The position numbers were made by a program, and so were the translations under genes. This document shows positions 33,001 through 48,000 of a stretch of DNA of 64,000 bases, in pieces (position 1 is the stretch's first letter; each line of letters starts with the position of its first letter). The notes beneath the pieces were generated by a model. It saw nothing but the letters and a program-made list of their open reading frames with translations, did not search any database and had not been told where the DNA came from. Location of the stretch: assembly GCF_000699445.3 (NCBI RefSeq), contig NC_067196.1, positions 3,782,001 to 3,846,000 of the forward strand, in the 5' to 3' direction. This DNA comes from Schistosoma haematobium. Taxonomy: Eukaryota > Platyhelminthes > Trematoda > Strigeidida > Schistosomatidae.

Positions 33001-36000
33001 ATAAGTATATATAAACAATTGTCTATGTGAGATATTGAATGTTCGTTGGTCGGATATCATCAGCAACAACCTACTATGGGAGAGAAATCAGATTCCAGAT
33101 GAAGAGGAAATTAGGAAAAGACATTGGAGGTGGACGGGACACACACTGAGGAAATCATTAAACTGTATGACGAGACAAGCGCTAACTTGGAACCCTAAAG
33201 GGAAACGGAAAAGAGGAATGCTGAAGAATACAGTGAGTCGGGAATCGGAAACAGACATCAAAAGGATGAATAGCAAATGGTAGGGATTTCCCAGGACAGA
33301 ATTTGATGTCGAATGCTGGTGGGCGGCCTATGCTCCACGAGAGGTAACAGGCGTAAGTAAGTAACACTATACACTGTTGTGATATTGTGAGTGGAGGTAA
33401 TCACTCTATTATTCCACCCACGTATATAATTTGTAAGATGGCTATAGTTACTGGCGCGAGACCGACTAATGTAAGGAAGTTACTTGAAAGAATACTTTTT
33501 GGTGCTTATTCACAAAATCAGAGAAATAACGTTGTTACTTTCCAAGCTTCCGATTGAAAAGTACATCCATCACCATGACAACTAATATTTGTTCCCGTTT
33601 TCTTCGATTCGATCTTCTTAACATTCTGTTGCCGGACATTCCATTTCTAATTGGTGTTATGTACTACTTATGTCGACATAATTAGCATACACCACAATAT
33701 TACTCAGCTATCTAATTCGAAATAGTTTATGCAGGATTTGAACCTACGAGGCACTAGTTAAAAATAGAACGTTATAATCATTAACATTCACTATTTAATT
33801 GTTAATTTGATGCTATTATGTTGTGAAAATTCATGCAATATGAGTGAATCGGGTGAGAATATAATTTATGGACGACCTCTGAGCGACGCTAAAGTGACCA
33901 TGAGTGTCCACTTAATATCTAGAACCGAATGGGGGTTATAAACCAGTGTGAGGAATTAGAATTACGATTTACAGTTGATGGTTAAGGTTAGGAATTAGAT
34001 TTAGGGTTTTCATCACGAATTGACATCAGCTATAATGTCAAAACTCAATTTATCCAGATGGATGAGTGAATTTCGCGCCAAAATCCGTGACATATTATCT
34101 TATCCCTGATTGGTTTGTCCATAAATTATAGTCTCACCGTGAAGAGTCGTTCAGAAAGTTGGAGTAAAATCTTTTCAAATAACTGTTTAGAATTGGTGTT
34201 AAAAGTGAAATTAAAACAGTAAATTATGCAATATACACACTAGTTTATTTGATTAGATTAAAAAAAGACAATAACTACTAATAAATACTTAAATTCGTTT
34301 GAAATAATCCAATCTTACCACAATTAGGATCTGTATTGTTTGTATTATCGGTAGACTTGTGTGAATTAGGCGTAAATTCAGAAGTTGAAGACAATGCTGA
34401 TAGACCAAAACTTGAGACTACAGCTGATAGAACTGCAATAGCTGTAAGATTTGGATTATTTGATGACCCTGGTGGCACAATACCTAATAAAGGTGTAGGC
34501 AAATCCGATGATGTTGTTGATTTTTGAGTAGTGACGGGTGATTGAAGTGTAGATAGTTGATTTGAGGTTGATAATAATGATGATGATGATACGGAGTTAT
34601 CATCGGTTTTCACACTGGTCGATTTATCTGAGAAAACAAAACATAATCATAAATTCTAGTCTTAGGGAACAAATAAACATCCTAACAACATCAAAAATCA
34701 AATTAAATTATAAGAGAATAGTTTAATATTTAGTTCTGTAAGAAGGATCTAAAATTTTCAGATCTTTCATAGACTCATAATAAACAGAAATTCTAATGTA
34801 TAAAGAAGACTGTGGTAACTTTGTTTAGACTCATATTTCTAACCTGATATTTGTTGCCATAGTAGTGAACGAGAACTCAAATGGGGATGACCAATTTATT
34901 ATTCAATAGAAAATTACAGAATATCTTCGTAAAATATCAAAACCATACATTAAATAAATTCACTTGGTGTTGTTTACTTGTATCTTCCAATTGTGACTTA
35001 AGGTTATATCGAGGCAATCTGCACAGGGTACATGTATGCCAATAAGAGACTGTTCATTTGCAGTGCTAAATAAAAATGGGAAGATACAAGTAAATAATAC
35101 AAAGTGAATTTAAACTTCATCCCACTGAACAAACCAGCGGCTATCAGGACTCAGTAGCAATCGTCCGTCTGGAATATCTAGTTTGTGTAGGTCCTTTTTC
35201 TATTAGAAGAACCTCCTAATGGTTCGTAAATAGGAAAACCAGAACAAGTTCACAATATGGTTTGCAATTAGTTAAATATTTACTAAAAACAAGAAAGCAT
35301 AGAACAAATATCTAGCTAAATTTCATTTCTGATGTAAAAACTATGAATAGATAAATCTTCACAAACAGTTACTACAATTAATAATAGTGATCACGCAGCC
35401 TGATTAGTGATTAACTTCAAGAAGTATCACAGGAATCCCAGCGAGAATCAGTTACTGACAAAGTTCAGTAGTGTAGAGGGTATATACGATGAGTGCATCA
35501 GAAAATGTTTAAGAGCGATAGACTCAATGCTTAGCTACTGAGTTATGGGTTGTAAGTCTATTATATCAGCTACATTTTAGAAAGCTAGAGGTGGACATTA
35601 TTAGGCATCACACAGTGAAAATATGCCTCAAAACCGTAATTACTTATTTATCTGAACACATAAATATTGTTACAAAGGGGCACCAAAGAAATATGCGCCA
35701 CACAAGTCACTTGATTTGTGTGTGGACTGTGATACTGCATGGGTGCCCAGACCGAAGTAGGTGGTTTTCTGAGGGGGCCACACCCGGAGCCTTCGACCTA
35801 AAGGTCTAATCAACAAGGCAGTGGAGCAACGTCAGGAGATGCAGTCTCATGGTAGCAGGTGACCAACGATTGGTTCATACGCCATTTGTTTCCTTGGGAT
35901 CATGGAGCTCGTGTACACCGTTGGTTTAGAATTAGGGTTTTCTAACTCACCTAGGTGGGTCCTACTTATCCACCAACCTGGTTTATGAACCGAACATTCG

Positions 36001-39000
36001 CTTTTCATCCTCTCAATTTCGCAAACAACAAACGCACTACGAGAAGGCAGTGAGTAGGATTTCCCTGACAGTGACTGTATACGCGTGGCGATGTGAGAGC
36101 GTTTCGAAAGGCAAAGCTAACTTTCATCACTCTCGGCCGTACCAGAGCATTTGCGGGCCTCAAAACCGAGTTACACTGAATATTACTGTGAATTTGTTTC
36201 CTCAAAAGTTAATTATCATTACAGAAAAAAGAATAATTTCAACCTCTTTTATTTTAATACTCTTACTTTCTATACAACAATGATATTTGAAACTGTTGAG
36301 ACGAAGAAAACTTTGTCCACATTGTGTACAGTCATATGTTCGAGTCTCTGCAAAAAGTAAAATATTGAGGACAACATATAAATGGAACACAAATTACAAG
36401 TGAAAAGACACCAGAACAAAATGATTTAATTCTTGTGAAATAACTAAGAAGCTTAGTTGTTTACAAAGTAAACTATAATAATGTTGCCTAGAAAAGTAAT
36501 AAAAGTATCAGAATCAAACAGTCTAGTTCACAGTATTCAAAAACACAAAAACCAATTAATTTAGTTGCAAAGCTTTTTCATAAATTTAGAATCACTAATA
36601 TACAAACATTAAGCGTCATAAAGTTGAATTGAGGTGTAGTTTTAAAAAAGCAAATAAGGGATAGTGGTTTTGTAGAGATTTTGTGTAACTCAAATATTAT
36701 GTTAATATCTATCAGTTAGTCAATCATCAACAACGTAGAAGTTCGTACGTACGTACATCAGTTCGAGTTGCTATACCATATTAGCACAAATATACAATTG
36801 TCAATTCAAATCTCATAGGGGTAGAGGTGGTAAAAGTATAAGCAGTGATCGGAAACATTAAGGTTTGAAGATGTTATTCAAAGAGTATAATCCAGTGAAA
36901 TAAATTTGGAAAGAGAGAAAAAAGGACATGAAGAATACAAAAGATCAGAATTTTTAAGAACACAAAGAATGGATGCACCTGAACCTTTGCAAAAGATTTT
37001 GAATCATGTCATTTAAAGTCTTTAACCATCGGTTGTTATCGTCTGGCGGATCCCAACCAGGTAGTCCACACCTACCAACATGGCTCAGTCCACTTGTTAG
37101 TGACTTCATGAATTTGCGCCATGTTTTGGTCTGGGCGCCCCTAGTTTTCTTCCAATCTACTCCTACAACATGAAACATCGCACGTCGAGGCAGTCGGTGG
37201 TTGGGCAAACGTAACACATGTCCCAGTCATCTCAACTGATCAAGTTTCACTACCTCATCAATTGATTTGCCATCCTTACCTAGTACCCGTTTCCTAACAA
37301 CTACATTACTTACTCGGTGGTCCCAGGATATAAGAGCTTCGAAGACACCTATGAATTATGTTAATGAAAAATCAAAGTCAATAAAAAACAAACAAGAAAC
37401 AATTAGCAAAAACGTGACAGTTCACCACGAAATCTAAAAGTTTTGAAGCTTGACTTTATCTAAGGTTTTGAGTGCGCAATGTCTCAAGAAGTCTAAAATT
37501 AGGATGAAATAAGAGGTTAGTAACTCATGACTTCCAACAGTCCTTCAAGCTCATATGATCGACTAATGCCAATCATTTCGATCCAAAACATAATTGATAG
37601 TAAACAAAAGATCGATTAAAACAATTACTTCTTCATTCTTTTCGTCTTTCTTTATATATCCAAATAAAAAGTTTCACTTTACTAAGAACAACTTACTCTG
37701 ATGTACAGTTCGTTTGTGATAACGTAAATGAATGACAGTGGTAAAACGATCGCCACACAATTGACATACGTGTTTAAATGCATCTAAAATCAAATGTAAA
37801 TTATTATTTTAAAGAAATGCTGAATGGATAGTATAACTAACCCCTGGATATAAAAGGGAAGAGTGAGTGACCTACGGAATCAGTTTACTTATCCAACTAT
37901 TATATTTTATTAGGTTCTTGTTTATGGTAATATTTGTAGTACATAAAAAATGATTCTTCGGATTAGTGATTTTATGGTTGATCATAAACTATTTGGAGAC
38001 TGATGCCAAGAATTTGGTCTTCTGAACAGTCATCACTTGGCTACATCATTGCTTATTATTATCCGATCAGTATTCTTTTCTTTCATTCTGACATTAGGAA
38101 CTTCTCTCATAAAATCCTTCTTCATAACAACCCTACTCCTTGCTGCTAAAGGTACACAAAGAGGGATCGTGGGTGCGCACTGCTGAGGAGTCCCAGAGTA
38201 CGACGGTCTAGCTTCAATTAACTCATGAACTCAACTATTAAATTACTTTAATATCCACAAAAACCCCTTCTGATAATAATTAATTATTCTCGACATGCTT
38301 CAGATTCTTAACAGGACGTTTTTACTTTCAACCTCTTCTTTTCTCTTTAAATGGTTATATGAAACGTGACAACTTGACTTAATACACATTTCCGCGCTAG
38401 AACCTGGATTATTTACAACTAACCGAAATAATGAACATGGATAAAAATTAATAAATATAAATAAATACTAATGTCAATCAAAACTAAAAAAAATTGAAAC
38501 GAATTCTTACCATTACTACACAATGTTGAATGAGATTTCCATTCCGCCAGCGATGAGAATGAAACACCACATATACCACATTGTCTGGGTTTCTCATCTA
38601 AAATGATAAAATATGTGTATAATGAAGTCATTGAGGAAAGCACCCAACTGCATCACAAGGTAGGCCCTCACATGGGATCCTTAAGGCCAAAGAACATATT
38701 ACGCCAAGAAATGGAGACAGAACTAGAAAAGAAGGCCCAGGACAGAGTGTGTTGGAGAATGCTGGTTGGTGGCCTATGCTCCATTGGGGGTAACAGGCGT
38801 AAGTAAGTAATAATGAAGTCATTTGGACGGGTGATTCACACCGTATTGTAAAGCAAGTGTATAAACGTTTGGTATCTTAAGACTGATGTAAAAGATTTGT
38901 AGGCTTTCAAAGCATTTTTCTAAATTTACGGAACGAGTGAATGACCAATGCTGATTTTAGATGCAGATACTATGTAGGGATCGAAAATTTGCTGATGAGA

Positions 39001-42000
39001 TTGTGAATTTTCATCGACGGACCTGATTGGGGTATGTTACGTATGCTTAACCACTGAGTGCTTTCATCTGCTATATTGGTTGGTGTAGGAATAGGTTGGA
39101 AGAAGAGATAAAACAAGACATATCAGTCAGTGAAGTCATTGATTTTTTGATTGAGATCATAAATCAAATGACGTTAGATAACAATTGAGAGCCTGGAAAA
39201 TAGACCTTAACACCGTTGGATGCTGGCCAGCTCAGTGGTCTAGAGGTTAGGCGTTTACGCGCGAGACCGAGAGTCCTGGGTTCGGAACTCACGTGTGGGA
39301 TCGTGGATGCGCACTGCTGAGGAGTCCAATACTAGGTCGAAACGGTAGTACAATGCTTTCAGGTTCTAAATGGTGATCTAGCATCGATTGATTCATGATC
39401 TCAATAAAAACCTTAACAAACTACCTAACTCCATACTGATGAGTCACTGACTGTTCAACTAAGCCTTGTTGGTAAGTGCGTACCAACTGGTTGTGGTCCA
39501 CGTAATAATTCTCATCAGTGGTTGGAGACGTTTGATAATATAGTTAAGAATCCGTCACAATATCGTAGATTTATGTACCTTCTATCTCGTTATAGATCTT
39601 GAGTTCTTTCATTCCCACCGCATTCCATATTCTAGAATCACCACTCACATTAATTTGAAATATAATTATTACGGTTTGTTCGTTAATCACCTTATAAACT
39701 TCATCTCAACATAGAGTAGCGCATATTTGTATCAATCAAAATAGCGACTATGACTGATGATATATATTCATAGTGTTACAATTCACATACTCAGCTGCGT
39801 TACAGTTTTAGAGAACTATTTTAATGTGTCTTGACTTATCAGTAGTATGCATCTACAATGGTTAACGAAGTCGAACATAACACATCTAAATGTTGTAATA
39901 AACACAATACCTAAGTTTTATAAGGTGAAGAAGTAACAGTATAAATATCATTTTCAAGTCAAAATTATTCCCATATTTTAAAAATTGTATCATTTTAAAT
40001 AAATAATATATTTGTAATAATTCTAATAGTTGAGATCACGAGTCAATTTAAGCTAGAACACCATTGAAAACCTGGAAGCACTGAACGACCGTCTCGTCCT
40101 ACTGTGAGACTTCTCAGCAGTACCCATCCACGATCACACCTCGTGAGATTCCAACCCAGGACCTATCAGTCTCGCGCTTAACCTCTAGACCATTGAGCTG
40201 GCCAGCATCCAACGGTGTTAATGTCTAACTTCAACTAATCCACCGAATTGAGCGACACACTCATCATTGTCTTCAGTGAGTTACTATCTCACAACGGACC
40301 CAGTTGAACTCCACTGGTCACTGCTTCTCACTAGAACTCTAGGACATACCTCTTGAAGCCAATCACTAACGAGCATATGTTGATTAATATCAGAAAGGGT
40401 TTTGTGGATATTATATATTTGCCCTGGTACGGCCGATAGTGGGGAGAGCCCGCTCTCCCTCTCGAAATGCCCTCACATGGCCACGCGTATATAGCCTCTA
40501 CCAGGGAAGTCCTACTCACTGCCTTCTCGTGGCATTACTGTTGTTTACGAAAATGAAAGGACGAAAAGCGAATGTCCAGCGCTTTAATCGAGTCGGTCGA
40601 CATGGAGGGTCCACCTAGGGGAGTTGAAAAACCCTGATTCCAAACCAATGGTGCACATGGGCTCCAGTATCCTAAAGGAACAAACGGCGTATGAACCAAT
40701 CGTTGGTCACCGGCTACCATGGGACCGCATCTCCTTACGTTGCTCCACTGCCTTATGGATCAGACCTTCAGGTCGAAGGCTCGGGGAGTGGCCCCCTGAG
40801 AAAGCCATCTGCTTCGGTCTGGGCACCCGGGCAGTATCACAGGCCTCACACAAACCGAATGATTTATGTGGCGCATATATATTTGGTGCCTCATTGTACC
40901 AATATGTGTTAAAATAAATAAATATTTGTAATATCCCAATGAGTAGAAAAATTAGATTTTCTGACGTTTCGTAACTCAGTGTTAACCACTTCTTCAGAGA
41001 ATAAATAACCGAATTAAAATTAATTCAAGTTTAAATAGTACAACGGAACAACAAGGATAGTATTTCATTATATCATTTAGTTAAACTCCATACTTATTTC
41101 TCTGTCAATAATTATAAGTATACAATGATTGGATTAAATAAAGCTTTGCTAGAAATTAATCTGTAAGGATACAAAACGTTGGTCCATAATATTACTGAAA
41201 CCAATAACAGTTAGACTTTAGGCATAAAAAACAAGGATCATGTCAGTATAACTAAAGTACAAACCCATAAATCTCTATTAATCAGTTGGAATAAACAATA
41301 CTGTATGCATAATATGTAAAAAAAAATTCAAAGAAAGTTTCATTACCGGCATGTGTAGTGATCATATGACGAGTCATAGCAACTTGTCGACTGAAACGAT
41401 CACCACATAATTCACAAGTGAATTCTTTTCTCTCTACGTAAAAAAAGTGAATAAACATGATAGGACACATAACTTATTACTTGAATGATAGCTTAGAACT
41501 TGACTGAAGTGATCAATCTGTGAAGAAACTAGATGATATGGATAAGAATTGGTTACAATAATGTAAACGTAATCATTATTTGTTTTTGTCCTGAGAGTTA
41601 AGTAAGAAAAACACAACATAGGAATAATTTACACAATTTTTGACTTCTGAGGAAGGTTAAAGGGTGAGAAGTTTGGGTTCCGAAGAAGTATCGTTAGTGA
41701 ATTCTATGACTCATTAGTGTGTATTCCTTTAGCAGTAAATCAAATTAAAATGAAACGATAACACTAACTTACATCTCTCTCATCAGTAGTTTAGTTGGTC
41801 TATTTATAATACAACGAAGATAAATTTGTAATAAGTACGAGTGCATTCACAGACGCAATTTGAAAATGAAGCTTCTTACCACTTTTAATCTTTTTATTCT
41901 GCATAGCTGGTTAGGTTTATGCATGTATTTCAACTCAATCGGATCAGAGCACACAACAAAACTCATATGGTAGATCGCAATATTTTACGATACCACTAAA

Positions 42001-45000
42001 TGACATGAGTGTTTTCAAAGAACTGGCATTTAGAAAAATATACATAAAGTAACTGCATATTCAGTATATTACTAATAGCGGAATCTGGACAGGATTGTTG
42101 TTCCATTTGACACTCGTGAGTTGCATCCTAGTGTTAATTTTTAAACTGAGACTAAGACCTAATACCTTTCGCTCTAAATGCCAACGCATTATCCACTGAA
42201 CTACTGAGTCAAGATAGACGTTAAATTACTCAACGAATACGATGTGAACATCAACACTAGGATGCAGGTACATTCAAATGACGAGTCCCATAAAGGAGGA
42301 AACCCGTGTTTTGGATTATACCACTAGTTAAGCGCAAAATATATTAAAAAGGCGTACGGACGTTATGTCGAAGCGATCTGTTCAGGATACACAGAAACTG
42401 ATCGATGGCAGTTCTAAATATTGACAACTAAATATTACAATCTTTTATCAACAGTATAATTAAATGAATCTGTTAGTAATATCTTAAAAATATATCGCTA
42501 AACAAACGAGGATAAAAATAAACAAATACATACAAACACATTATCAGAATGGGGGTTTGTGGAGATTGTAGTAATTCAACGGTTAAATTCATGAGTTGAT
42601 TCAAGTTAGAACACACCACGAAAAAACTGGAAGCACTGGGCGGCCGTTTCGTTTTAGTATGGGACTCTTCAGCAGTGAATAGCCACGATCCCACACGCAG
42701 GACTCGGACGGTCGTCCAGTGCTTCCAAGTTTATCATGGTAATCTAGCTTAAATTAACTCATGAATTCAACTATTAAATAGATACATATATTTGTAAGTG
42801 AAATAACTACCGGAATGTTTCAAAGTTATGTGTTGTTTCAAATTATCAACTGTATTGAATAGTTCATTGCAATAACGACACTTTCGAGCATTTCTACCTA
42901 GAAATAAATATATATGTAGGAAAAATCTTAAAATTAACAGAATCAAATGGATAACAATACAATTTATGGAAGCTAGAAGAGAATACCAAACATTTTGTAA
43001 GCAATGATGGATAGTGGCTAGCAGTGGAATGCAGGACGCAGGTTTCGTCCCATTTGGGACTCGTCAGCTGGACATACTTGCATCTCAGAGTTGATGTTCA
43101 CTCTGGGACTCGAACCCAGTACCATTCGCTTCAAACGCCATCGCGTTATCCACTTAGCTACTGAGTATGCACATATGCCGAAAACAGACTGATCAATTGC
43201 AGTCTTAAACCTCAATGGGAAGATACAAGCCAACTAATACTAAGTGAAGAGAATATCAAAGTTGAAAATATAAAATTTAACCCAATATTCATTAATTTAG
43301 TTGACTATAACTTACTAGTTAATTCATTATTGTTTCCTGTAAAAATTGGTCTATTTATAGAAAAAAAAGTACTCAAATAAGACTAAAGTAATGGGAAGAG
43401 AGAATCAAGGGTCTAAAAGTAGTTCAAATAAGTATGTAGGATTATCAATAGTAAACCTGGCAATTTCAATGAAAATGTAATCATCATAATGAATTGAAAA
43501 AATAATGAGATGCTTTGTAAGACCATTTATAATGAGGTTGTATTGAGAAAATCTAACTAGTTAAAGTTAGTTTATCATATTAATTACTCTCTGATTCTTA
43601 TTCATTCGTTTCCATAAAAAACTAAATACTTTCGTAATCTGTTTTCGACCAAATAAAAATGTCACTACTTTCTCATAATCATTTAAAGGTTAAGTCATAC
43701 TTATATACAAACATCAAGAAATGAGATATCCAACACGATAACATATACATACATTGAAGGGATTTGATGGTTGACTAAAAGTCAGTCAGTTAATCATACG
43801 CAACGTGAAACGTAAAACATATGAGGATCGGTTCAAGTTGACACATCAACCATATTAATGAAAGAACAAATACAGAGCTTAAACAGTAATCGACAGCGTA
43901 CCACAACATAAACTCACCCTCATGAACATTTTCTTTGTGTCGACGTAATTCACTAGTTGTACCAAATGCACTAGGACAAGATTCACATTGATAAGGACGT
44001 AACTCTGTAGAGAAGTGTAATACAAAAAAAACAGTGAAAAATATTGAGAAAATAATTGGTTGAATTAATGACACCAAAATAAATAGTGATAGTAAGTTAA
44101 ATAAAAGTAAAACAGTAGGACAATATCACCCAAGTATTTCGCCAATAGTTGGTTAACTCCTTCAATGACAAACATTAAATGATAAATGTAGGGACGACCC
44201 AAAGTGAACTCAAGGAAACTCTGAAAGAGCCGAAGACACTCCATCTAATCATCTTTTGGAAGAACATTCCGGAATCTCGATGTGTAGCTATCCGATTGGA
44301 CAAATGCTAAAAACCACTGCATACGGATTGGATGACCGAAATGATGATTTCGCTTTTACTGAAAACTAGAAATACCTGAGTGTTTTGTACCATATTTCAC
44401 ACTGTTTGGAATAAGATTTTTCCTTACTTGCTTTCTTTCTTCTAACTTGAGACTTGAATGGTTTTAACATTCGTGTGCTCACGTTGTACGCGCTATAGCA
44501 AGAACACAAGTTCTAGATATAACAATAAGCTTAATGATATTATACATTAAGGAGTGAATCTTATCAAAACCAGATTTGTGCACTGAATTTTGCGAACCAT
44601 AAATTCGATATGATGGCTAGCAATGTTATCTCTTAACTGACACATTGGGTGAAGTTTTATAGTTCAAGGATTGAAATTCGAGTACATTAACAGTCAAAAT
44701 CATCAGTCTTCACTGATCAATAACATAAATTTCGTGGTTAGATGTATACACAAGAATAAAATACATGAAGCATGAGCTCTATTTACTATAACCGCCCCAA
44801 AATTTCCCTGGGACGATCGATGCTGGGGAGAGTTAGCTCTCCCTCTCCTAATGATCTCAAGTGGCTACGCGCATACAACTACTGCCAGGGAAATCCTACT
44901 CATTACGTTCTCGTGGAATAACTGTTGTTTATGAAATTGAGAGGACGAAAAGCGAATGTTCGGTTCATAAACCAGGTTGGTGGATAAGTAGGACCCACCT

Positions 45001-48000
45001 AGGTGAGTTAGAAAACCCTAATTCTAAACCAACGGTGTACACGAGCTCCATGATCCCAAGGAAACAAATGGCGTATGAACCAATCGTTGGTCACCTGCTA
45101 CCATGAGACTGCATCTCCTGACGTTGCTCCACTGCCTTGTTGATTAGACCTTTAGGTCGAAGGCTCCGGGTGTGGCCCCCTCAGAAAACCACCTACTTCG
45201 GTCTGGGCACCCGTGCAGTATCACAGTCCACACACAAATCAAGTGACTTGTGTGGCGCATATTTCTTTGGTGCCCCTTTGTACCAATATTTATGTGCTCA
45301 AACAAATAAATATTGAAACATGACAGAATATAGTATAAATCGAGTAGTGACTTTGACGCTAGGCTTTAGGAAATAGATAAGAATTGAGCGACTAACCAAA
45401 AGTAAATGTTTATTGTTCAATAGCCGAAGAACTTGTATGAAATTATTTAGCAATATAATTAACGCTGATAAAATACATCCGAAACATTGATGAATTATAT
45501 ACAAATATAATTAGTAAGAATGGAATTTCAACATGCTTTAAAACATTAGATGCAGTTTAATACATAGAAATCTGTTAGCTATCGATGTATAATACATTTT
45601 GAAAGTTAATTACAGTTAGTTATACTGTGATCTGTGAGAGACAACTGTTGGATAAAAGTATAGGTACCGAAGACCAAAGAACACATTACGCCGAGAAATG
45701 GAAATAGACATGAGAAAAATGAACAAGAATTGGATGGAACTAGAAAAGAAGGCCCAGGACAGAGTGGGTTGGAGAATGCTGGTCGGCGGCCTATGCTCCA
45801 TTGGGAGTAACAGGCGTAAGTAAGTAAGTACCGTATATTCGACTGAATTGAGTTTTTCGAGAATATATTAAACTGAAGTGTTTGAATTCTCTGGCTTATC
45901 AGGACATTTAGCCACTGAACTTCAATAGATTTGTTTTTCGCTCCATAATCCTTTTAGCTGTTGGAAGGTGAAACCAATCGAATCTTATAAAAACTATTTC
46001 ACTGATACAACGAACAATAAAGTAGAATTTAAGGTAACGAGAAATAAGAATGACTGAGTCTTCCAATGAAATACTTTTAAATAAATTTCAGTTTGTCAAC
46101 GGAAACATGGTTTTTACATTTTGGGTGCTTTCCTCTGAATAATTTCTAAAGTTATCTCTCCACATCTAGTAAGAATATGTATTCTTTCCAAGCTTTCCAT
46201 ATAATTTGGGCAAAACTCGAATTATGTAATGATCAGAACTAAGAAGAGGATATAGTTTGTGAGTCGAATATAAAAATAAATCATTAATAAAATCCAAGTC
46301 TACGAGAGCATGAGAACCGGTAGGGAAATCGTCTACAATTACACGAATCGAAATTACTGCATACGATTGAAAGAGAACAAAGACAGTAGAAGAAAATTGC
46401 AAACTTTAAATACACGTATCTAGATTGACACAATTTCACACTTATAAATGTGATTGCATCATCAGCACACCTTTTCCTATTGTTTGAACTTTCCTGATGA
46501 CCAGTCTTGAAACTATGTAGCGAAATTATATTATCATCATGTAAATCTGTTAACCAGGATTCTTGAATTTAGATCACACAACAATTATATACATGTGTAG
46601 GTTTAGTAACAATTAAAGATAATTTACCTTTCCTGTGGTGTGTGCCACTGATGTCGACAGATATAAGTAGTATGTATCATCAATAGAAATGCCTGGCGAC
46701 AGACGGTTAAGAAGCTCAAAGAGAAGAGAACGAGAACAGAAAGTGATTGGTGTGGAAACGAAGGTGCAATCAACTCTGAGACAATTGATTGACATTTTGC
46801 GAATGAAGTATGGTTCATAGATTTTACTAAGATATTCTGTCATCTTGTATTCAAATACGTTTGGTTGTTCCCAATTGTGTTCTAGTTCGCGACATTCTTA
46901 TTAGTGATATAGAGTTAGAACTAGATAATCCACGAAAAAGGAATTGATTTAATTTTTATTCTTTTTAATGAGTTTTATTAACCGTTGAAATGTCACAGAG
47001 TAAATGTTACTGTACTTTGAAAGGTGATGGGCTTCGTATATCAATGGATATAAGCGTATGAAAAAGTTAAATGTTTAACTGACATGAATGACACATAAAA
47101 ACAACAAAAATTGGTAATTTGTAGAGATGTAATGATGGTTGAAAAAATAGGTGGCTTAAATATTGAAACAAGTCATCAATGTCAAATTCAGAGAGTTCAA
47201 ATATAACAGATCTCCTATGCAAACTGTTATATTAAATTCAAAACCGCGAGGATAATAACATTAGAAGTATTATTAATCAACTTACTTTCATGTACACCAG
47301 CAATATGTTTCTTCAAAGTACCTAACTGTGTAAACTGTTTACCGCATACATCACAGGTGTGACGTTTGAAACCTTTGAAGGGAAAGAATTACAAGAAAAG
47401 ATAACTAAAGAACTTATAGAAAATTGATTTGATCTCCGAGATCTCACAGTTTTTTTAGTCAAACAAAAAGAAACTTCCATGAACAAACATTGACAAAAAT
47501 CTCAAAGAAAAACAAGATAAAACATCATTTTAAGTTCAAACTGTGAGGACGGCCCATAGGTGAATTCGAGGAAGCTTAGAAAGAAACGAAGACATTCCAC
47601 TCAATCATCTTTCGGGAGAATATCCCAGAATCCCTACCAGTCTCTCGTAATTTTCGTTACTTTCTTCTAGTTCATGTCACTAAATGATGAATTCACATCT
47701 AGCACTGTCTATCCTTATTTTAGTGTTTAGATCTCCCATAAAGATGGTAAGTTTTCTTCCTTGGGATTTCTATACGGTGGACTGCAGCCTTACATAAAAC
47801 TGGTCTATCAACGTTGATATCATCGGTGAGTTCGTAGCACTTTGACATTTACCGCAATAACTCCCATTTTTCGTTTGAAGGATAGTTTGACTATATTGAA
47901 GCCATGAGTTTCCCACTTTATGAGGGTTTTTTGTATTTCTTTGGACAATATCAGTGCAATTCTGTGTCGTTCGCCAAAACTGTAAACATGATTTAACAAA

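Noticed and set aside
36735..36770. cgtacgtacgtac as a regulatory palindrome
   Set aside because: It lies at the 3' end of a LINE-B copy where short tandem repeats are expected.
46613..46843. Minus-strand frame ending at gtaaat as another zinc-finger gene exon
   Set aside because: It lacks a C-x2-C finger pattern and is not 87 nt. It sits beside a LINE endonuclease fragment.
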